A stretch of DNA of 64,000 bases from Colius striatus. Taxonomy: Eukaryota > Chordata > Aves > Coliiformes > Coliidae. This document shows positions 38,501 to 52,800 of this stretch, piece by piece (within the stretch, counting starts at the first letter, position 1; the number at the start of each line of letters is the position of its first letter). The notes under the pieces are model-generated. The model was not told the origin of the DNA and ran no database searches. It worked only from the letters and a program-made list of their open reading frames with translations. Position numbers and translations under genes: made by a program. The stretch covers positions 22,226,501-22,290,500 of the forward strand of contig NC_084761.1 in the NCBI RefSeq assembly GCF_028858725.1, read 5' to 3'.

Positions 38501-40200
38501 TTTTTTTCCTTTCTCCACTTGGCAAGTGCATCTGTTGGATTTTTTTAGGCTGGCTTGTGCCTTGGCCCATGCCAAACACATCCTTGTAGACAAACACATC
38601 CTCCATGTTGCAGCGTGGGTGAATTCTGAATAAAGATGATGGGCTGGGATGCCTGAGCTGTGTCAGGTGCTAGCATGTCCATCCTTTCTTCCTTTACCCT
38701 GCCTGTTAGGTGAATGCTTCAGGGCAGGTGCTTGGCTCTGCTACTTGTATCATGCTGGGGAGCAAAGAGAAGGTGCTAGGGATGGTTTCAGGCTGTTGGG
38801 GGAAGCCAGGAATCTCTTTTCACTCTGAGATATCCCAAAAAATGTGTATAGCCTCTTCTTTGAGTTGTTGCAAGAGATTTTCCTTCATTTGAAGCATCTA
38901 AGTGTAGGGTTGAGTGGAAAAGCAGACACCCTCTCCCCAGCCTTGCAGACCCCCAGCTCAAGGACAAGACAGTGTATCCAGGTTTTGCTGCTGCAGAGAA
39001 GTGTGAATTTGCATGTGAAATTAGCCCTTAGGTCTGGTTTAACTTCTTGGCCAAGCCTAGTTTCCTCTTAGAAACTCACAGTGTCCTGCAGAAGGTGACA
39101 CATGGTTTCTGTTATTTGTGAAACAGGAATGTTTCCCTGGGGATTATATTTCTTTTGAAGTGAAGGTGGTGGCTTTTCCTCTCCTTTATTCCCTTAGCAG
39201 CAGCATTTGAGCAAGGGTGAGTGATTTTTATTCTTAATAGTTCGGGATGGTGTGGGTTTTTTTAATGCCTGCCCTTTGCTATTGCTGGACCACTCAGGAG
39301 AGGTTTTAAATCCCAGCAAAGCAGACAGACTTCCCCCATGGTTGACTTCTTGCTGGCAAAGTTTGAGGGAGAGCCATTTCTGCCTGGTTTTAGGGAGAGG
39401 AAGTGCAGCCCTGCACCATACAATTTATTTCAAGGGAAGAAGGGTGTGGGCTGACTTAGCTTGTGGGTTTGCTGAGCCAAGGTGACCTAATTTACTGCTG
39501 CTTGGCTACCAAAAAGGTGAAAGGGAGTTTTGCTGTTCCTGAGCATCCCCAGAGCCCGCACTGCCACTGTACTTCCCACTTTGGCATTGTGTGCCTTTCT
39601 CTGCCCCTGCCTTCCCACGTGTGTCCTGTCTCTCTGGAGCCTGCTGGGAAGAGCTAGCAGGATGACGTCCCAGGGCACAACCAAGTGGGATAATACATAA
39701 ATCTCAACTCATATACACTCCCAGCCCCAACAGTTTCCCGTGTTGGCCGTGGGTTGAAGGTGCAGTAACCATTTGATGATTTACTCTTTGTTTCTATCCC
39801 CTTTGAACAAAAAGGTGAGGAACACCTCAGTATCCACAGCTTAGTGCCAGCAAACCCCACTCTGAAGCCTCATGTTGAGCTGGGTTTCAGCCACCCAACC
39901 AATGGCAATATAGAAATGGTGGGCCTCTAAAGAGGCTGAAAAGGGATAGTAAAGAAAAGGAAAATGCATAACGATTGCATTTCCTCTTGGGAAGGGGAGC
40001 TGGAGAAGGTGTCCTCATTTCTGCTGACCTTTTCAGGTGGCCATCATGGTGCCAGCCACATTTATTACACTGGATGAAAATCAAGAGATTACGTATCTAT
40101 TGTAGGCAACAATCATGCAAATGCCCTGCACTTTGATGTTCCCCCTGAGCAGAGCCTGTTTCACAGCCTGCACTGCCAAGGCCAATTAACCCTGAGCAAA
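32574..40200. other. RCHY1-PARM1 intergenic region (convergent genes)
   Basis: About 7.6 kb without a recognisable gene. It contains a diverged CR1 tail at 34020-34145 and poly(T) runs at 38258-38274 and about 38496-38509. Open frames such as 35513-36127 (minus, 204 codons) match no family I know. Part of the right end may belong to PARM1 3' UTR isoforms. Confidence 0.6.
34020..34145 (+). mobile_element. Diverged CR1 LINE 3' tail
   Basis: Degenerate CR1 end: the segment GGTGGATGTTGCACTTA, then a GGTTGGTAGGGCTGGGACAA-type region, then TTTAAAGGTCTCTTCCAGCC and an ATTCTATA end. Older than the copy at 32140. Confidence 0.75.
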
Positions 40201-40209
40201 CCCACACCT

Positions 40210-40500
40210 GCCTTTTGGGTGAGATGGCAGCTGCAGCCTCTCCTGCATCACCTAAACCTCACCAGGGAAGGTTTAGATGAGAGATTAGGAAGAACTGAGA
40301 GGGTTGTTAAACCCTGGCACAGGCTGCCCAGGGAGGTGGAGTCCCCATCCCTGGAGATACTGAAAAGTCGTGCAGCTGAGGTGCTGAGGGGCATGGTTTA
40401 GTGCTGGGCTTGGCAGTGGGAGGTTAGTGGTTGGATTCAATGAGTTTAAAGGTCTTTCCCAACTGAAATGATACTGATTCCATGATTTTATGATTCAACA
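40210..40500 (+). mobile_element. CR1 LINE 3' end
   Basis: Contains the CR1 motifs AACCCTGGCACAGGCTGCCC, GGTTTAGTGCTGGGCTTGGC, TTTAAAGGTCTTTCCCAACT and a degenerate octamer end (ATTCCATG ATTTTATG). It is 5'-truncated and sits about 320 bp downstream of the PARM1 stop codon. Confidence 0.88.
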
Positions 40501-40644
40501 GATGCCACAGCACCAGCTCAACTGCCATTTCTTCCCTTTACCTCCCCCCTCTTTCCCCTGGGAAATATAGGTTCCCTTGCCTAAAAATCAAGTGATCACC
40601 ATGCCCAGGACCCAGAGCTTCCTCCACAAAGGCCAAAATTCATG

Positions 40645-40650
40645 TTTATT
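40645..40650 (-). terminator. Candidate PARM1 poly(A) signal
   Basis: AATAAA on the minus strand, 173 nt beyond the PARM1 stop codon, followed on that strand by a T/G-rich stretch. Mammalian PARM1 has a much longer 3' UTR, so this may be a proximal site only. Confidence 0.4.
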
Positions 40651-40822
40651 GTGGGGGCTGCAAGCCCGAGCTCCGCTTGCCTGTTACCTGCTGGACCCAC
40701 CACAATCCTGCCTGTGGCAGTGGCTCAACGCCCGGACATCTCCACAGCAGATGCTCTGCTGCAGAAGTGCTTATAAATTAAGGATTTGAGGGTTTTGTGG
40801 TGGTTTTTTTCCCTCGTCCCTG

Positions 40823-43800
40823 CTAAGAGTCGTCATAGAGAGGGTTGTTGTAGTTGCCCCAGGAGCCGTAGTCGTGGTCATCCAGGAGCCTGCCGTAGGA
40901 GGAGTGCCTGTGGGGGGAAAGCAAACCGCCCAGCGTTACCAGTTGCTTGGGTGCTTTATTAGTTATTTTGCCACAGGGCCAAAAAAAGCCCCACCATGCA
41001 AGTCCTCACTAGGTCAAGCTTTGGGACATTTTAGCAGGAAGCACCAGGACAAAAAGTAAGCACAAGGAGGATTTTGCCCCCATTGAATCTGAACACGCCA
41101 GGGAATTAAAACAAGACCTTTGCTCTTGTCAGTTGCTGGCAAAGCCTCGTTACTGATGCTCAGCACTGGGCTGTACTACTGTTTATTGTCTAAGCCACAG
41201 CAAGAGCCGTGGCAGCAGCTTGCCTTTGGGATAATTACTGGTTATGACTCTGCTGAGCAGCCTCTCCAGCATTTGAGTGAGGCTGTTGTAAAATGAGGAA
41301 GAGAAACCTCTGCTTTTTCAACGTGGAGTAGAAAATGCTGTCAGAGGGGGATTAGAGGCTGTACCAGGCCCTACTGGATTTAGGGACAGCATCTTCCCCG
41401 GGACTTGTCCCCTGAGCATCACCCTCATAATGGGAAGCGGGGCTGTAGCCTCCCAGAGGGGGGCACAGCTCGAGCACCCCGGAAACAGCCTTACCTGATC
41501 TTGAGGTACGCCGCTGCCCCAAAAACCAGCACCACCACCACAATGACCGTCACGGTTATGGCCACGATGCTCCCTGCAAAGGGTCCATCAAAAAGGGCAG
41601 CGGTCAGCCTCACAACATCTCAGCCCCAATGCACTCACCCCACACCCCAGCTGCTCCCAGTACATCCATCCCAGCTGTCTCGGGGTGCATGGGGACATTC
41701 CCTCTGATTCCCAAAGGTCCTAGTGAGGATGTTGGGCACCCCCATGTTTTTGCAATCACTCCCTTTCCCATAAAGGTGGGACAGGTGGATTGGGGAAAAA
41801 ACCCAGCTGGGCTTTGCTTGAGGACCATAGACTTGCTTGTCCCAGCAGCAGACAGCATTTAGTGCTGAGCCAAGGCTAGAAAATGTTCCAAATCCCTCCC
41901 TTCTCTGGCACTTTTAAGCTATCTGAGCTTGCAGAGAGGACAGATCAAAGCTAGTGCCAGTTTAACACGGTCTCCAGGAGGGAGAAGCAAAACTTACATC
42001 TTCCAAACTCAGGCTGCACCCACCCTCCAGGTACTTGTTCCTCCCTTCCTTAAGTGTTTCAAGTCAAATTTGCATCTCAGGATCTTGTTCACACCTCAAG
42101 AGCAGCTGAGGTTTGGCTACACCTCCTTGTCTCTGCAGGCAGAACAGATGGCACAGGCTGCTCCCAGAAAGCTCAGCTTTCGCTGAGTGGTGGTCTCAGA
42201 GGTGTGACCACCTCCCCCTTCTGATCGGGGCAGGGGGCTGCCCCTTGAGGCTGGCACTACCTGTGGGTAAAGGTGTGGGGAGCAGGGTGCTCACCTGCGC
42301 TCAGGGCGTGCGGCACCTCTTCCATGGTGACGCTGGTGGACAGCGTGGTTTTGCCGGTGGCCGCCGGTTCGGCTGCGGTGGGGCTGGGGCCAGTCACTGC
42401 GGGGGACGTTGGCTCCATGGCCAGGCTCGATGCCACGGGCAGCGTCCCCAGGGAAGGGACAGCCCTGGTCAGCGCCGGCGGCTGGGTGGTGCCAGGGCTC
42501 ATGAGGACAGGCGTTGGGGACAAGACCGTCCCAGGGGATGAGCGCAGGTCGCTGGTGGGGAGGGAGGAGGATGCAGGTATACCCGTGGGGCTGGGAGAGG
42601 CCCCCATATCCATTGGGCCTCTTGCCAAGTTGGCAGTATTTGCTGTCCGAAGGCCTGAGGCTGTTTCCAAGGTTGGTGGCACCGAGGTGGGGCTGGAGGC
42701 TACAGATGGGCTGTCCACTGTGGTGAGGGAGGCAGGAGCAGGGGAAGGTGCCACTGTGGGGGTGGCATTGTGGCCAGGCCCTTCCACTGGCCCAGAGGAC
42801 ACCTCGTCACCAGCAGGTCCTGTGGACGTGGGCAGTGAGGGCTGGCCAGGAGCTGGCACGGGGAAAGCAGCATCCCTGGAGCTTGGGCCCACTGGGATCC
42901 CCTCTGAGGGCGAGGGAGGGCTGGCAAGGGTGAGGGGCGATGCTGTGGAGTTCTCACACAGTCCTAGGAGTGACACAAAGAAGTGTTAATTATGAGGAAG
43001 TCCTTGGGGCCACCTGGGGTTTGGGAATGATGCTGGAAATTAGTTTATTGGTTTTGAAACTGTGGACCATCTAAAATAATGTGCAATACTTCTGCATAGC
43101 TACAGGCAAGGCTTAAAACCAGACCAGTTGCCCTGGGATGGGTCGGGTCCATTTTTCCCCAAGGCTGGGTTCCCTCTCAGCCCCAAACACCCCCTCCATC
43201 TGCCCAGCATCTCTTCTCAGCAGTCAGCCAAGCAGCAGGCAAGCAAGCTCCTCCTCAGCAGCAACCACCACACAGCTGGGAATAATAACACACGATGCTT
43301 TTTTCCTCCTCTCCCCCCCTTTCCATGTGCATTCATTTGTCTCTATTTGTTTGCATGAAGATGAGTCATTTTTGCCCCTTCCACCCCCATCTCCAGCAGC
43401 AGGCTGCTGGGGCTTCTCCCCTCCTTTCTGCTCTCCATGGCTAAACTCAGGACTGAGCCAGCACTAGCAACTACTGTGCTGAGGGAAGAGCATGCCAACA
43501 CTGAATGACATGAGGAGGGATTTGTATTCCCATGAATTCATTTATTTCTCCCCCTAGAGCATCTCAAGCCCCACACTGGGAAGAGCAAGAGCTTGCTCTG
43601 GTACAAACAAGCCACAATGAACTGATTATTAAATGAGTGTAAAGGACAAAACAACTCAGCAGAATGCTGATTTTGTGGAAATCCTGAAGTCAAACTCCCA
43701 TCTTGGCTCTAGAGACAGAAGGTTGGTGTTTATCTGAGGAACAGCAGTAGAGAGCACAGACAGCTCTCATGGTAGTTTGTTATGAGCAAGAGCTTGCAGA

Positions 43801-46800
43801 TCATGCCTGGCTGGTGGGCACACATAAGACTCTCCCCCTCACTAAGCCACCTAAAAAGATGTCATGCCCGTGTGTGAATGGTGAGACACCACACTGGTGA
43901 ACAGAGACTCACTAAACCATGGTTTTAGAGTGCTTTCAGCTATCAGTGCAAACAGAAGACTTCAAGTATTTAATATGGCTTCACTCCACCTGCATACCTT
44001 CAGTGAAGGACAGCAGAAGGGACATCTTGGCTGAAGATCTTCAGCTCACTGCAGCAAGCACTGGGTATGTAACACACCTTTCATGAAGGCATTTTTTGTC
44101 TAGAGACTGGAACCATACTTTTGGCCATAGATTTCAAACTATCTTTGAGGTACAGCTATTACCCAAGCATTTGAGCCCAATACAGCTATTAGAGCCCAAG
44201 GCATTTAGGAGCAAAATTCCCTGGCAATCCCCGAATTTTTTTCTTGGCATTATAGATACCCTTGTGAGGGGTCTGTGAGGTGAGATCAGGGCCATGGGCT
44301 CTCTTCTCCTAGGGAGGGACACGTGGAGATGCCTGAGCTTTCACCCTCAGGGTCTGCTGAGGTGCCAGGCTACCAGTCCTTGGGGTGAGGGACAGGAGAT
44401 GGATAAAAAGCTGCAGTCTGATTACTGAATAAGCTGCTTGGCTCAGAAGCCATGGTTTCCACACCCAGCTCAACTGCAGCAGCATCTAGGCATTCTGTCT
44501 CCTCCTTACCAGCTTTCCAAAGCATACCAGGCTCCTGTGAAGGATCTGCTGTAAATAAGGCACTCTTGTCCCCTCATCCCAGGACCTCTGCATCTCAGGC
44601 TTCCTTGTTAATACCTTGGAGTTACTAGCATGTGAACTTGAGCTGCATTCCTGTGATAATCCTGAGCTTAAAAGCTATTACTTCCTGATGAATGCACTGT
44701 TTTTCTCAGCTTGGCTTCACCCACAAGCATCTCACCAGATTCCAAACACACCCAGAGGGCTGGCTCCATCCAACAAACCCAACTGATGGGTCCCCACTCA
44801 TCCTGTCCCCTCCTCCTGCTGAGACCAGTGGCTCCTTTGCTCAGTTCAGGCACTGCAACACCAAAATAAATTCAAATATATCCTGTGCTTCTCCATGCCC
44901 TGGCATAGCTCTCCCTGCTGATGTGCCACAAGCTCCCAGTGCCAGGTCCTATACAGCACAGGCAGATCCCATGCCACCATGGTGAGACCTGCCAAACACC
45001 TGCAACAGCATCTGTAAGGGATCAACACCATTTTGCACACCACTTGCAGTGGCCAGAAACAAGCTGCAAGAATCTGCCTCTTCAACACATTGATACTGAG
45101 GTTGGAGTGGTTAATTTGTGCCCTTGTTGCTTTTACACTGGCACCTAGTCCTTTCTCAACTGGGTTGGTACATCCTCATGTCATCTTCCCCACACTCACT
45201 TGAGGAGAAGGCCTGCACTAAAGATAGCTAAGCCAGGGCAGAAATCAGCTGCCATGTAGTAGCACAGGGTGCTGGAAGTGCTGACAAACCCACACCAAGC
45301 ATACTTTGACCCTTGGTGTTCTTCAGGTCAGGGTTCAGCATCTATCTATTTCTGTAGAAGAATCCTTTCTCCATCACACCTCAGCATTTCAGATGCACCT
45401 TGCCCAACAAGTAGGTGACTGCCCATAGCACAACAAGTATAGGAATACCCTATCAGGGCTGGTAGCACCTTGGGAGTTTATTATCTTTCTGTAGAAGTAG
45501 TTGATTCCAGTCTCTTGGACACAGGCAGCTTACCACCTCTGCAAAGCCACCCTGGCATCCCACATTGCTTGCCCATGGCTTTGGGTCAACATAGCTCTCA
45601 TGATCTGCTTGAACTTCAAACTGAGAGGGCCCTCAGAAAGCTGGCAGTGCTACTAGCCAGGATGAGTCAGGAAGTTTCCAATAATATCTAAGGGGTATAA
45701 ATTCAGAGGGTGAGCCAAAATGGGATGCAGGAGCAAGCCTTGGCTGCTGACTGAGCCCTCCCAGCCAAGGATGTCACAAGTCACAGGGACAATTCACAGG
45801 AGGCCAAGCACAGCCAAAGGCAGCACACAGCCCTAGTTTTCTCTAGGGCTCTTCCTGCTCCTGCAGTCATTGCCAGCCAAAGCTTTGGTTTCCAGATCAA
45901 CAGTGCTGCATTAATCTCTACTAGCCCACCCTGCCTGTGCCAGCTCTCTGCTATCCCCTTGTTCCCCTGAGCCATCACCTCCATCAGGTCATCTGAGACC
46001 CTGCAACCAACCTGGGACTCAGCTCACACCACCTCACACACAGGTTGTGCCCTCTGGCACAACAGAAAAAGCCCAGATAGCATCCCAGAGGTGATGCCAG
46101 CTGCTTCTAAACCCAGTTAGGATGAAGGGATAAAAAGGACATGGCTAAGAACTCCCTTGGCTGATAGCTGCACATGTCCTCATGCCACTGCGCCCAGCTA
46201 CTGCCTCACAGATGGGTGCTGCCTGTCCCCAGGGAGCTGCTGAGTGACCAGAAGAGCACCCAGCCTGTCTGTATCCCAGTCCTCTACCAACACATCTGAA
46301 AAGGAAAAGAACAGCCAAGGCCAGGGGTTGTCCTTGTTTCTCCAACACCTGGTCTGTTGGAGCTGCAGCTGTGGGCAAGAATTTGAGCAGTGCACTAGAG
46401 AAAGAGACAAAAAGCTCACTAGACAACTTTTTTAGGACCACATGACTTCAAAGGCTAACATAACCTCAAACAGGGGTTGTCAGAAGGATGTGAGCTATCC
46501 AAGGATGCCAAGCATAGTTCAGCCCTGAGGAATTTGCCCCTCTAATTCACTTAAGGCAGTTGACCACCCTGCTGGAATCCAGCTCAGAGAGAGGCAGACA
46601 GGAGACTACCAGGACAAGATAACCACCTGAAACAACAGCACTGTCACACTTGGCAGCCCTACATGAGCTTTGGAAGGTCCTTTTTCTAGGTTACCTTCTG
46701 TAGGAGCACGGCAAACAGCCAAGAAAACCTCCAATGGCTATCATTCTAATATCTTGCTCTTAGGGAATAGCAACCTTAATCCCATGCATGCCAAGGCACG

Positions 46801-49800
46801 AAGCCCCCACCTGATGGATCATCTCCCTCTCCTGTTTGCATTCTGTTTTCCTGGCTTTTGCAAGCCATGCAAAGGTGGATTGTCTTCCCTTGCAAAAGCT
46901 GAACGTTCTCTGTGCTAGAGAAACAGCTGCCTGACCTGGCAGTTTCACCAGCACTGCTTTTCTCAGCTACTCCAGAAGCAATGGCAGCAAGCTTTTAAGT
47001 TGTTCTTCCAGCTGAAATGCAGCATCAAAAACAAGAGAGCATCTCCAGCTGAAGTGAATGACATCAGATGGAGGAGCCATGCCACAGCAAACAAACATCC
47101 ACTGATAAGGCAGAAACTGAGCTTTTAACAAGCTTCTCCTGTGACTCATCACATCTGATGTAACTACCAGGAGCTCCAGATGACCTAAACCACACACCTG
47201 CTCTCAGCCCAAACTAACCACAGCACACGTACCCCATCTGCAGGAGGTGATACAGGGACAAGAAAAGTACCTGTAACACTAGTATTTATTCTCCCTCCCA
47301 GGAACTTGCCCTGACTGTAGTTACTCAAGGAATATCACCATCCTTTCTGAGTAAGAAGTGGAACAGCAGCAGCAGAAGTATAAACTGCCACAATATGGTC
47401 TGGTGGGAACCCCAGCATAGAATCATTGAACCATTTCAGCTGGAAGAGACCTTTAAGATCATTGAGTCCCAGCCCTATCAACCACTTGACCATTTCCCTA
47501 GGTGCAACATCCACCCGCCTCTTAAACACTTCCAGGGACAGTGACTCCAGCACCTCCCTGGGCAGCCTGTTCCAATGCCTGACAACCCTTCCAGTGAAGA
47601 AATTTCTCCTCATATCCAGCCTGAGCTTCCCCTGGCGCAACTTGAGGCTGTGTCCTTTTATTCTTTTGCTTGTCACTAGAGAGAACAGACCGACCCCCAC
47701 CTGGCTACAACTTCCTTTCAGGTAGCTGTAGAGAGCAATGAGGTCTCCCCTGAGCCTTCTTTTCTCCAGGCTGAACAGCCCCATATCCCTCAGCTGTTCC
47801 TCATATGAGATGTGCTTCAAGGTTCGGTACCCCTTTCCCTACCAGGTCAGCAGCTCTTTCTGAGGCAGGCACTAATTAAAGCATGTAACCAAGACCCTAC
47901 TTAAACATCACATTATTTTTTTGAATTAGAAAAATAAACCCTACTATAGGAACCTCACTAAATACCTACAGGGCCTATATAAGAGTAGGCAAAGAAGGAT
48001 GTTGGTAGAACCTCAGCTCAAGACAAACACATTTTCAGATCAACACAGGAAACAAGTAACAGCAATATCTGAGTACTAGCCCCAATCAGAAAAGATCAAG
48101 TTAGAGACAACCTGTACACAAAAGAGGGCCAAGAACTCCCCCAAGACTGTAGCTCTATACACCTGCCACACACTCAGGCAAGAGAGTATGGCCACAGCCC
48201 AATCTTAAATGGGCTCCTGTCCCAATGGGCAGAGGGTGCATGGGTGGGGGGATCCCAGGTGAAGTTTGTCTGGCTGATTAGGGGCTATTAGCACAGTTGA
48301 GGACTCTGACATAAAAGGTGGTGGCTGGAGCTACACCCTTTTGGCTTAGCATTCCTGGGAGTATGGGAAAAACATTATGGATAATTAGCTGTAAATGAGA
48401 ATCCTGAGGAAGGAAAGTGTCTGTACAGGGGTGAGTTCTTCTTTTAGCTTTCTCAGAGGAACCTAAAAGCTCTGGTAAGTTGATGGGGCTTGCTTTGAGA
48501 GATATCCACTCTTTTTTTGCCCTTCTGCACATCCTATTTTATGCTAATTGTTGCCAAGTAATGATGATGATGACCCTGATTCCTCTGGTGCTGCAGCCTA
48601 CATCAGTTTATTGCTGGGTTAACTGATGCAAGGCACTGAACTTCTGCTTAAGTATAGGATGAGGACTTCCTGCTCGTGACCTTGTTGGCTTGGCTTTGGT
48701 TTCTGTGGGTGGGGATTCCAATACCTTGTACTGTTGCTCTGCAGTTCCCTTCCCCTTTGAAGCTTTTCTTGTGCTATTGCTTCTTAGTTATGAAGCTGGT
48801 AACATCTAGCTGCAGCTGGAAAAAGGTCTCCCTTGTAGTGGCTAAAACTAAATAAAACTGGTTTTTGCTTTGGGTTCAACTTGTTTTTCAAGATAGTCGT
48901 CACAAAGCTGCTTCACCTTCTCTGTCATCATGTAATTTGGGCTTTGGTGTTCACTTCCCTCCTCTCTAGTTGGAGGGCCTCATCTGTAATAAACAAGGTC
49001 TGACTAAGCTCTCTGCTCTTATTGAAGAAGGAAGAGAGGAGGATGTGGTGGTTGTACTGGGCTTTGAACCTGTGCTTCTGCCTTTCTAGGGCTTTGTTGC
49101 AGATCCCTGCTTTGTTAGCCCCACAAAACAAGGGCGATGGGGTGTTTTGTGAACAGCTTTGCAGGGTCAAAACTGTATCTCAGACTTACCAAGCTTTCTA
49201 TGGTGTCCCATGGAGGCACCCAGCTGCATTGGCTCTGGGAAATGGCAACCCTTGGACAATTTCTAGCTGCTGTTGAACCTTTATAAGTAAATCAGGGCTA
49301 ATTTTTGAGCCTGTAGCAAAGCTCAAACACTGTGCATGCTGGTGACATACAATGTGGGAGCACCCTGGGTGATGTGCTACTTCCCTGTTGCCTGCTCAGC
49401 TCCTGCTGTATCACCCTTCTTTTTAACGCCAGGTTGTGTTGGTGATGATACAAAAATTGATTGTGAGAGGAGGAAGAAACTAAGTGAGAAAACCAGAGGC
49501 CAGAGCATCAACAGGTAAAAGGCAAAGCTGTCCAATAACTGCATAAAGAAGCCAAGGCCATCAGATAAAATCTGTCTGCAGTTGCTCTGATGTCCTGGCA
49601 AGCTGAGCTGGTTTCCTGTGTGATTAGTTTGCTGCTGCTGCATAGTCATTAAGTGCTTTAGGCCTAATTGCTCCAAAGCCTGGAGCTTTCTCTAGCAAGA
49701 GAAACAGCAACGCAGTGGAAATCCATGTGCTGTGTCCCTGTGTCCTGCCCCATCTCTGGAGGTCAGGCTGTCCTTCACACACAGCTGACCAGGGCACCCT

Positions 49801-52800
49801 GGAGGTGTCCCTTGGCAGCCCTCCTCCAAGACACAGCCTCCTAGGAACTGCTGCTGAGTGAATCAATTCACCTCTCTGGATGTAGGAGGTCCACCAGCAC
49901 CTCTTGTAGATGCATGGCCTGCCCTTTGCAAAAGGCAAGAGTGAAATCCATGTGGCTAAACACAAAGCTGGGAGCTTTGGGCAAGCTGGCAAGGAGAGGC
50001 TTCAAGTAAGGTTGGCACTGGGTGGCAGATTATGGCCTGACTTGGGAGGAAGAAGCTGATGTGGGGGCTGAGCTAACTCTGGCATGCTTCTCGGACCCTG
50101 AGGAAAGCTGTTGCAGGCAGGTGGTTCTTGAGGAACCAGCTTCACCATCCTGCAGTGTCTGCTCTCCTCAGCTAAAAATGCCTGAATGATGCATGGTCTG
50201 TATGACCAGCTCCTTCCTCATCTGAGGAAGCTTTAGGCGAGTGTCCACATCCTCCTCAGGCAGCCATCTGCCTGAGGAGCAGCTGCTCAAACCCAGCAGC
50301 AAGGGCTGTTGGCTGCACAAGGAACCCACACTTCACTGGAGGTGCAGAGCTGTGCAGCCACAACACTCTCCATACAAAGAAAACATGTTTGCCCCGCTAT
50401 GCTATATTGCTTAATTATTCAACTTGTGAAGCACTTGATCCTGAAGTTACAATGAAATTAGAGCAGAAAAGATGATGAAGGGGAGTCTTTGGAGGTTTTT
50501 TCTCCTTATGAGAGTGACAAAGCAACATGGGGCTACTAGTCAGCCAGAGGTATGCGAGGACCTGGGGTGGAAAGCCTCTGCACTCCTGGAGGACCCCTGG
50601 CTGTGCCACTTGGGATGTGCTGGCAGGCTGTCACCTCCTGTGGTGGCTTTAGCTGCAGGTTGGGCACAAGAAAACTGCTGGGCACTGTGGGAACTTTTCT
50701 TCTTGGTGTGAGCTTTGCTCCCATTAAATAGCTCATAGCAACAGCTCTTTATATAATTATTTTAATTTGGTTTAAATAAAAAATAGGTATTGTATGGTAT
50801 GTTTTTGAAACATGCAAATCTGTGTTATGCTGTGTTTATTTCCCTGGGATGTTACACTATGGGAAGAGAAACAGTTTGTCAGCTCCTAGAGCTGGAAGGC
50901 TGGCAGATGGGCTTGGGCCCCCCACAATACATTTTCCCAAGCAAATGTATCTTGGATGTGGCTCTCAAGCCATCCAGGCATGTTGCAAACAACAGCTCTG
51001 TCCAAATGATGACACGCCACCTAAATAATTTTCCTGGCTAGCTGCTAATTACTGCTTCTAGGTGCAGCTTTCAACATGCATCAGCCCCATCCCAACCTTC
51101 CTGATGAGGGGAAGCAAAAGAATTTCTGAGCATCCTCTAGTATCAGAGGCCAAAGCTGTTGCTTGTTTGGGCTGGGAGAGAGGGTAATTAACTACCCACC
51201 TCCCCTGTCCTTCAGATCACAGAAGGGCAAGAAAGGCCAGGAATGCTCCAAGTGTCATCTCCTTTGTGGCAGCTCAGAGCAGCCCATAGTGCCAGTCTCT
51301 GAGACCCCCAGAAAGTAGTTCTTCCTCCCTAGAGGCTACCTGTGGAAGTACCCAAATTATTTAGAACTGAAAGCTGCCTCTTTCAGGTATTTTAAAGTGT
51401 CTTGTTTGGTGAGTGGAGTGAATTGCTAAGGGAGAACGTAGGCTCATGGCTGCAGCAACCAGGTTTTTGTATGGGGATGGGCATCATGTCAGGGGAGCAA
51501 AGCAGGATTGAATTTACATCCAGAATAAGAAATAACACTAGGATAAAAACTTGTGCAAGATGCTGCTATTTCATTGTGTGGCTAAGCAAAGCTCGGTCTT
51601 ATTTGACCCCTGCCCAGTGTCATCCTCTCAATCACCAAGTCCTGAAGAATGAGCTCAAAGCATATTTAAATCATGTTTTTTGTTTTCTTACAGCTGATAA
51701 ATTATATGCATTTAAAAGTATTATCTCTGTGGGGTCAAAACAAGTTTTAGAAAGCATCTGAAAGATTTGGGGCCTGGGAGGTGGTTTGGGAGCAGTCTGA
51801 GAGCTGTGGAGCCATACCCCAGGGAAATCTTTCCCAGCTCCTTGTCTGAACCTCACTGGTGCTTTAGAGAGGCATGGTCGTGGGAACAGCTTTGGGTTTG
51901 GCCAGGGTGCTGGGAAAAACCCGCCTCCCAACCCCAAAGTAGCTGAGGGCTGCCTCCCAGCAGAGGCTGGCTGCTTTGGGGTGACAGACAAACCATGGCC
52001 AGGCAGAAGCCCCAGCGTCAGAGCAAAATCTGTTCATCCCCCATCCCTCTCAAATGCACTTGCTTGGAAAGTACAGAAACAATAGCTTGTTAGCAAACTC
52101 CTCTTCTACAAGCAGAAGGATTTAGCCAGCTCTCCCACCTCTTGCAGTAGTGGTGTCACTTCACAGGGGAAATCTCCTCCAGGAGAGTGTGGCCCAGCAT
52201 GGTGGTTTGCTGTCTCTGCAGAGGTGGCCTCCCCAGCTGCTGCTTTGGGGACACAGCTGTGGGCTTTTGCCGAGTACTCAAAAGCTCACCCAACCTTGTT
52301 CCCTCAACACTGCTCTGCTGCACGATAACAGCAATTTCATAATCACAGCTTTGCCCAGTGTATTTCTTTCTCCTTGTGTGTGTCCCTGTCACTTGGTTAT
52401 GCAAGTGTGTTTTTCATGTTTCTGAGCAAGCAGAAATGCTCTTGGTGTTATTAAAAACCCAGCCTGGATAGAGGGATAACCTGTGCATGCTGTCATTTGA
52501 AAGTGCTCACTGTCACCCCAGCCAGGAACTAAACTGTCTCCTCTGACTGTCTTAGTAGGGGAGAGATGTCAAACCAGGTGTTGCTGTGGAATGGGGCAGC
52601 TGATCTTGCTGGGAGGGCAGAGCGAGAGAGATGTCATTGCTGATGGGGGAAATGCCAGGTGCTGGATGTGCAGAAGCTTTTCTCTCAAGGCCAGGGCAAG
52701 CAATAAAATCCATAAAAGCTCCTTCAAAGCAGTACCCGTGCTGGGAAGGGGGATGCCAGGCTGGGGGGTGAGCTCTGGCCTGGGCAGGGGAGCTGCCTGC

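Noticed and set aside
42273-42989. 238-codon plus-strand ORF covering PARM1 exon 2
   Set aside because: Mirror of the GC-rich mucin exon. The sense frame is fixed by the signal-peptide, membrane and tail exons of PARM1.
47335-47820. 161-codon minus-strand ORF in PARM1 intron 1
   Set aside because: It is the terminal ORF2 fragment of a truncated CR1 element, not a host gene.
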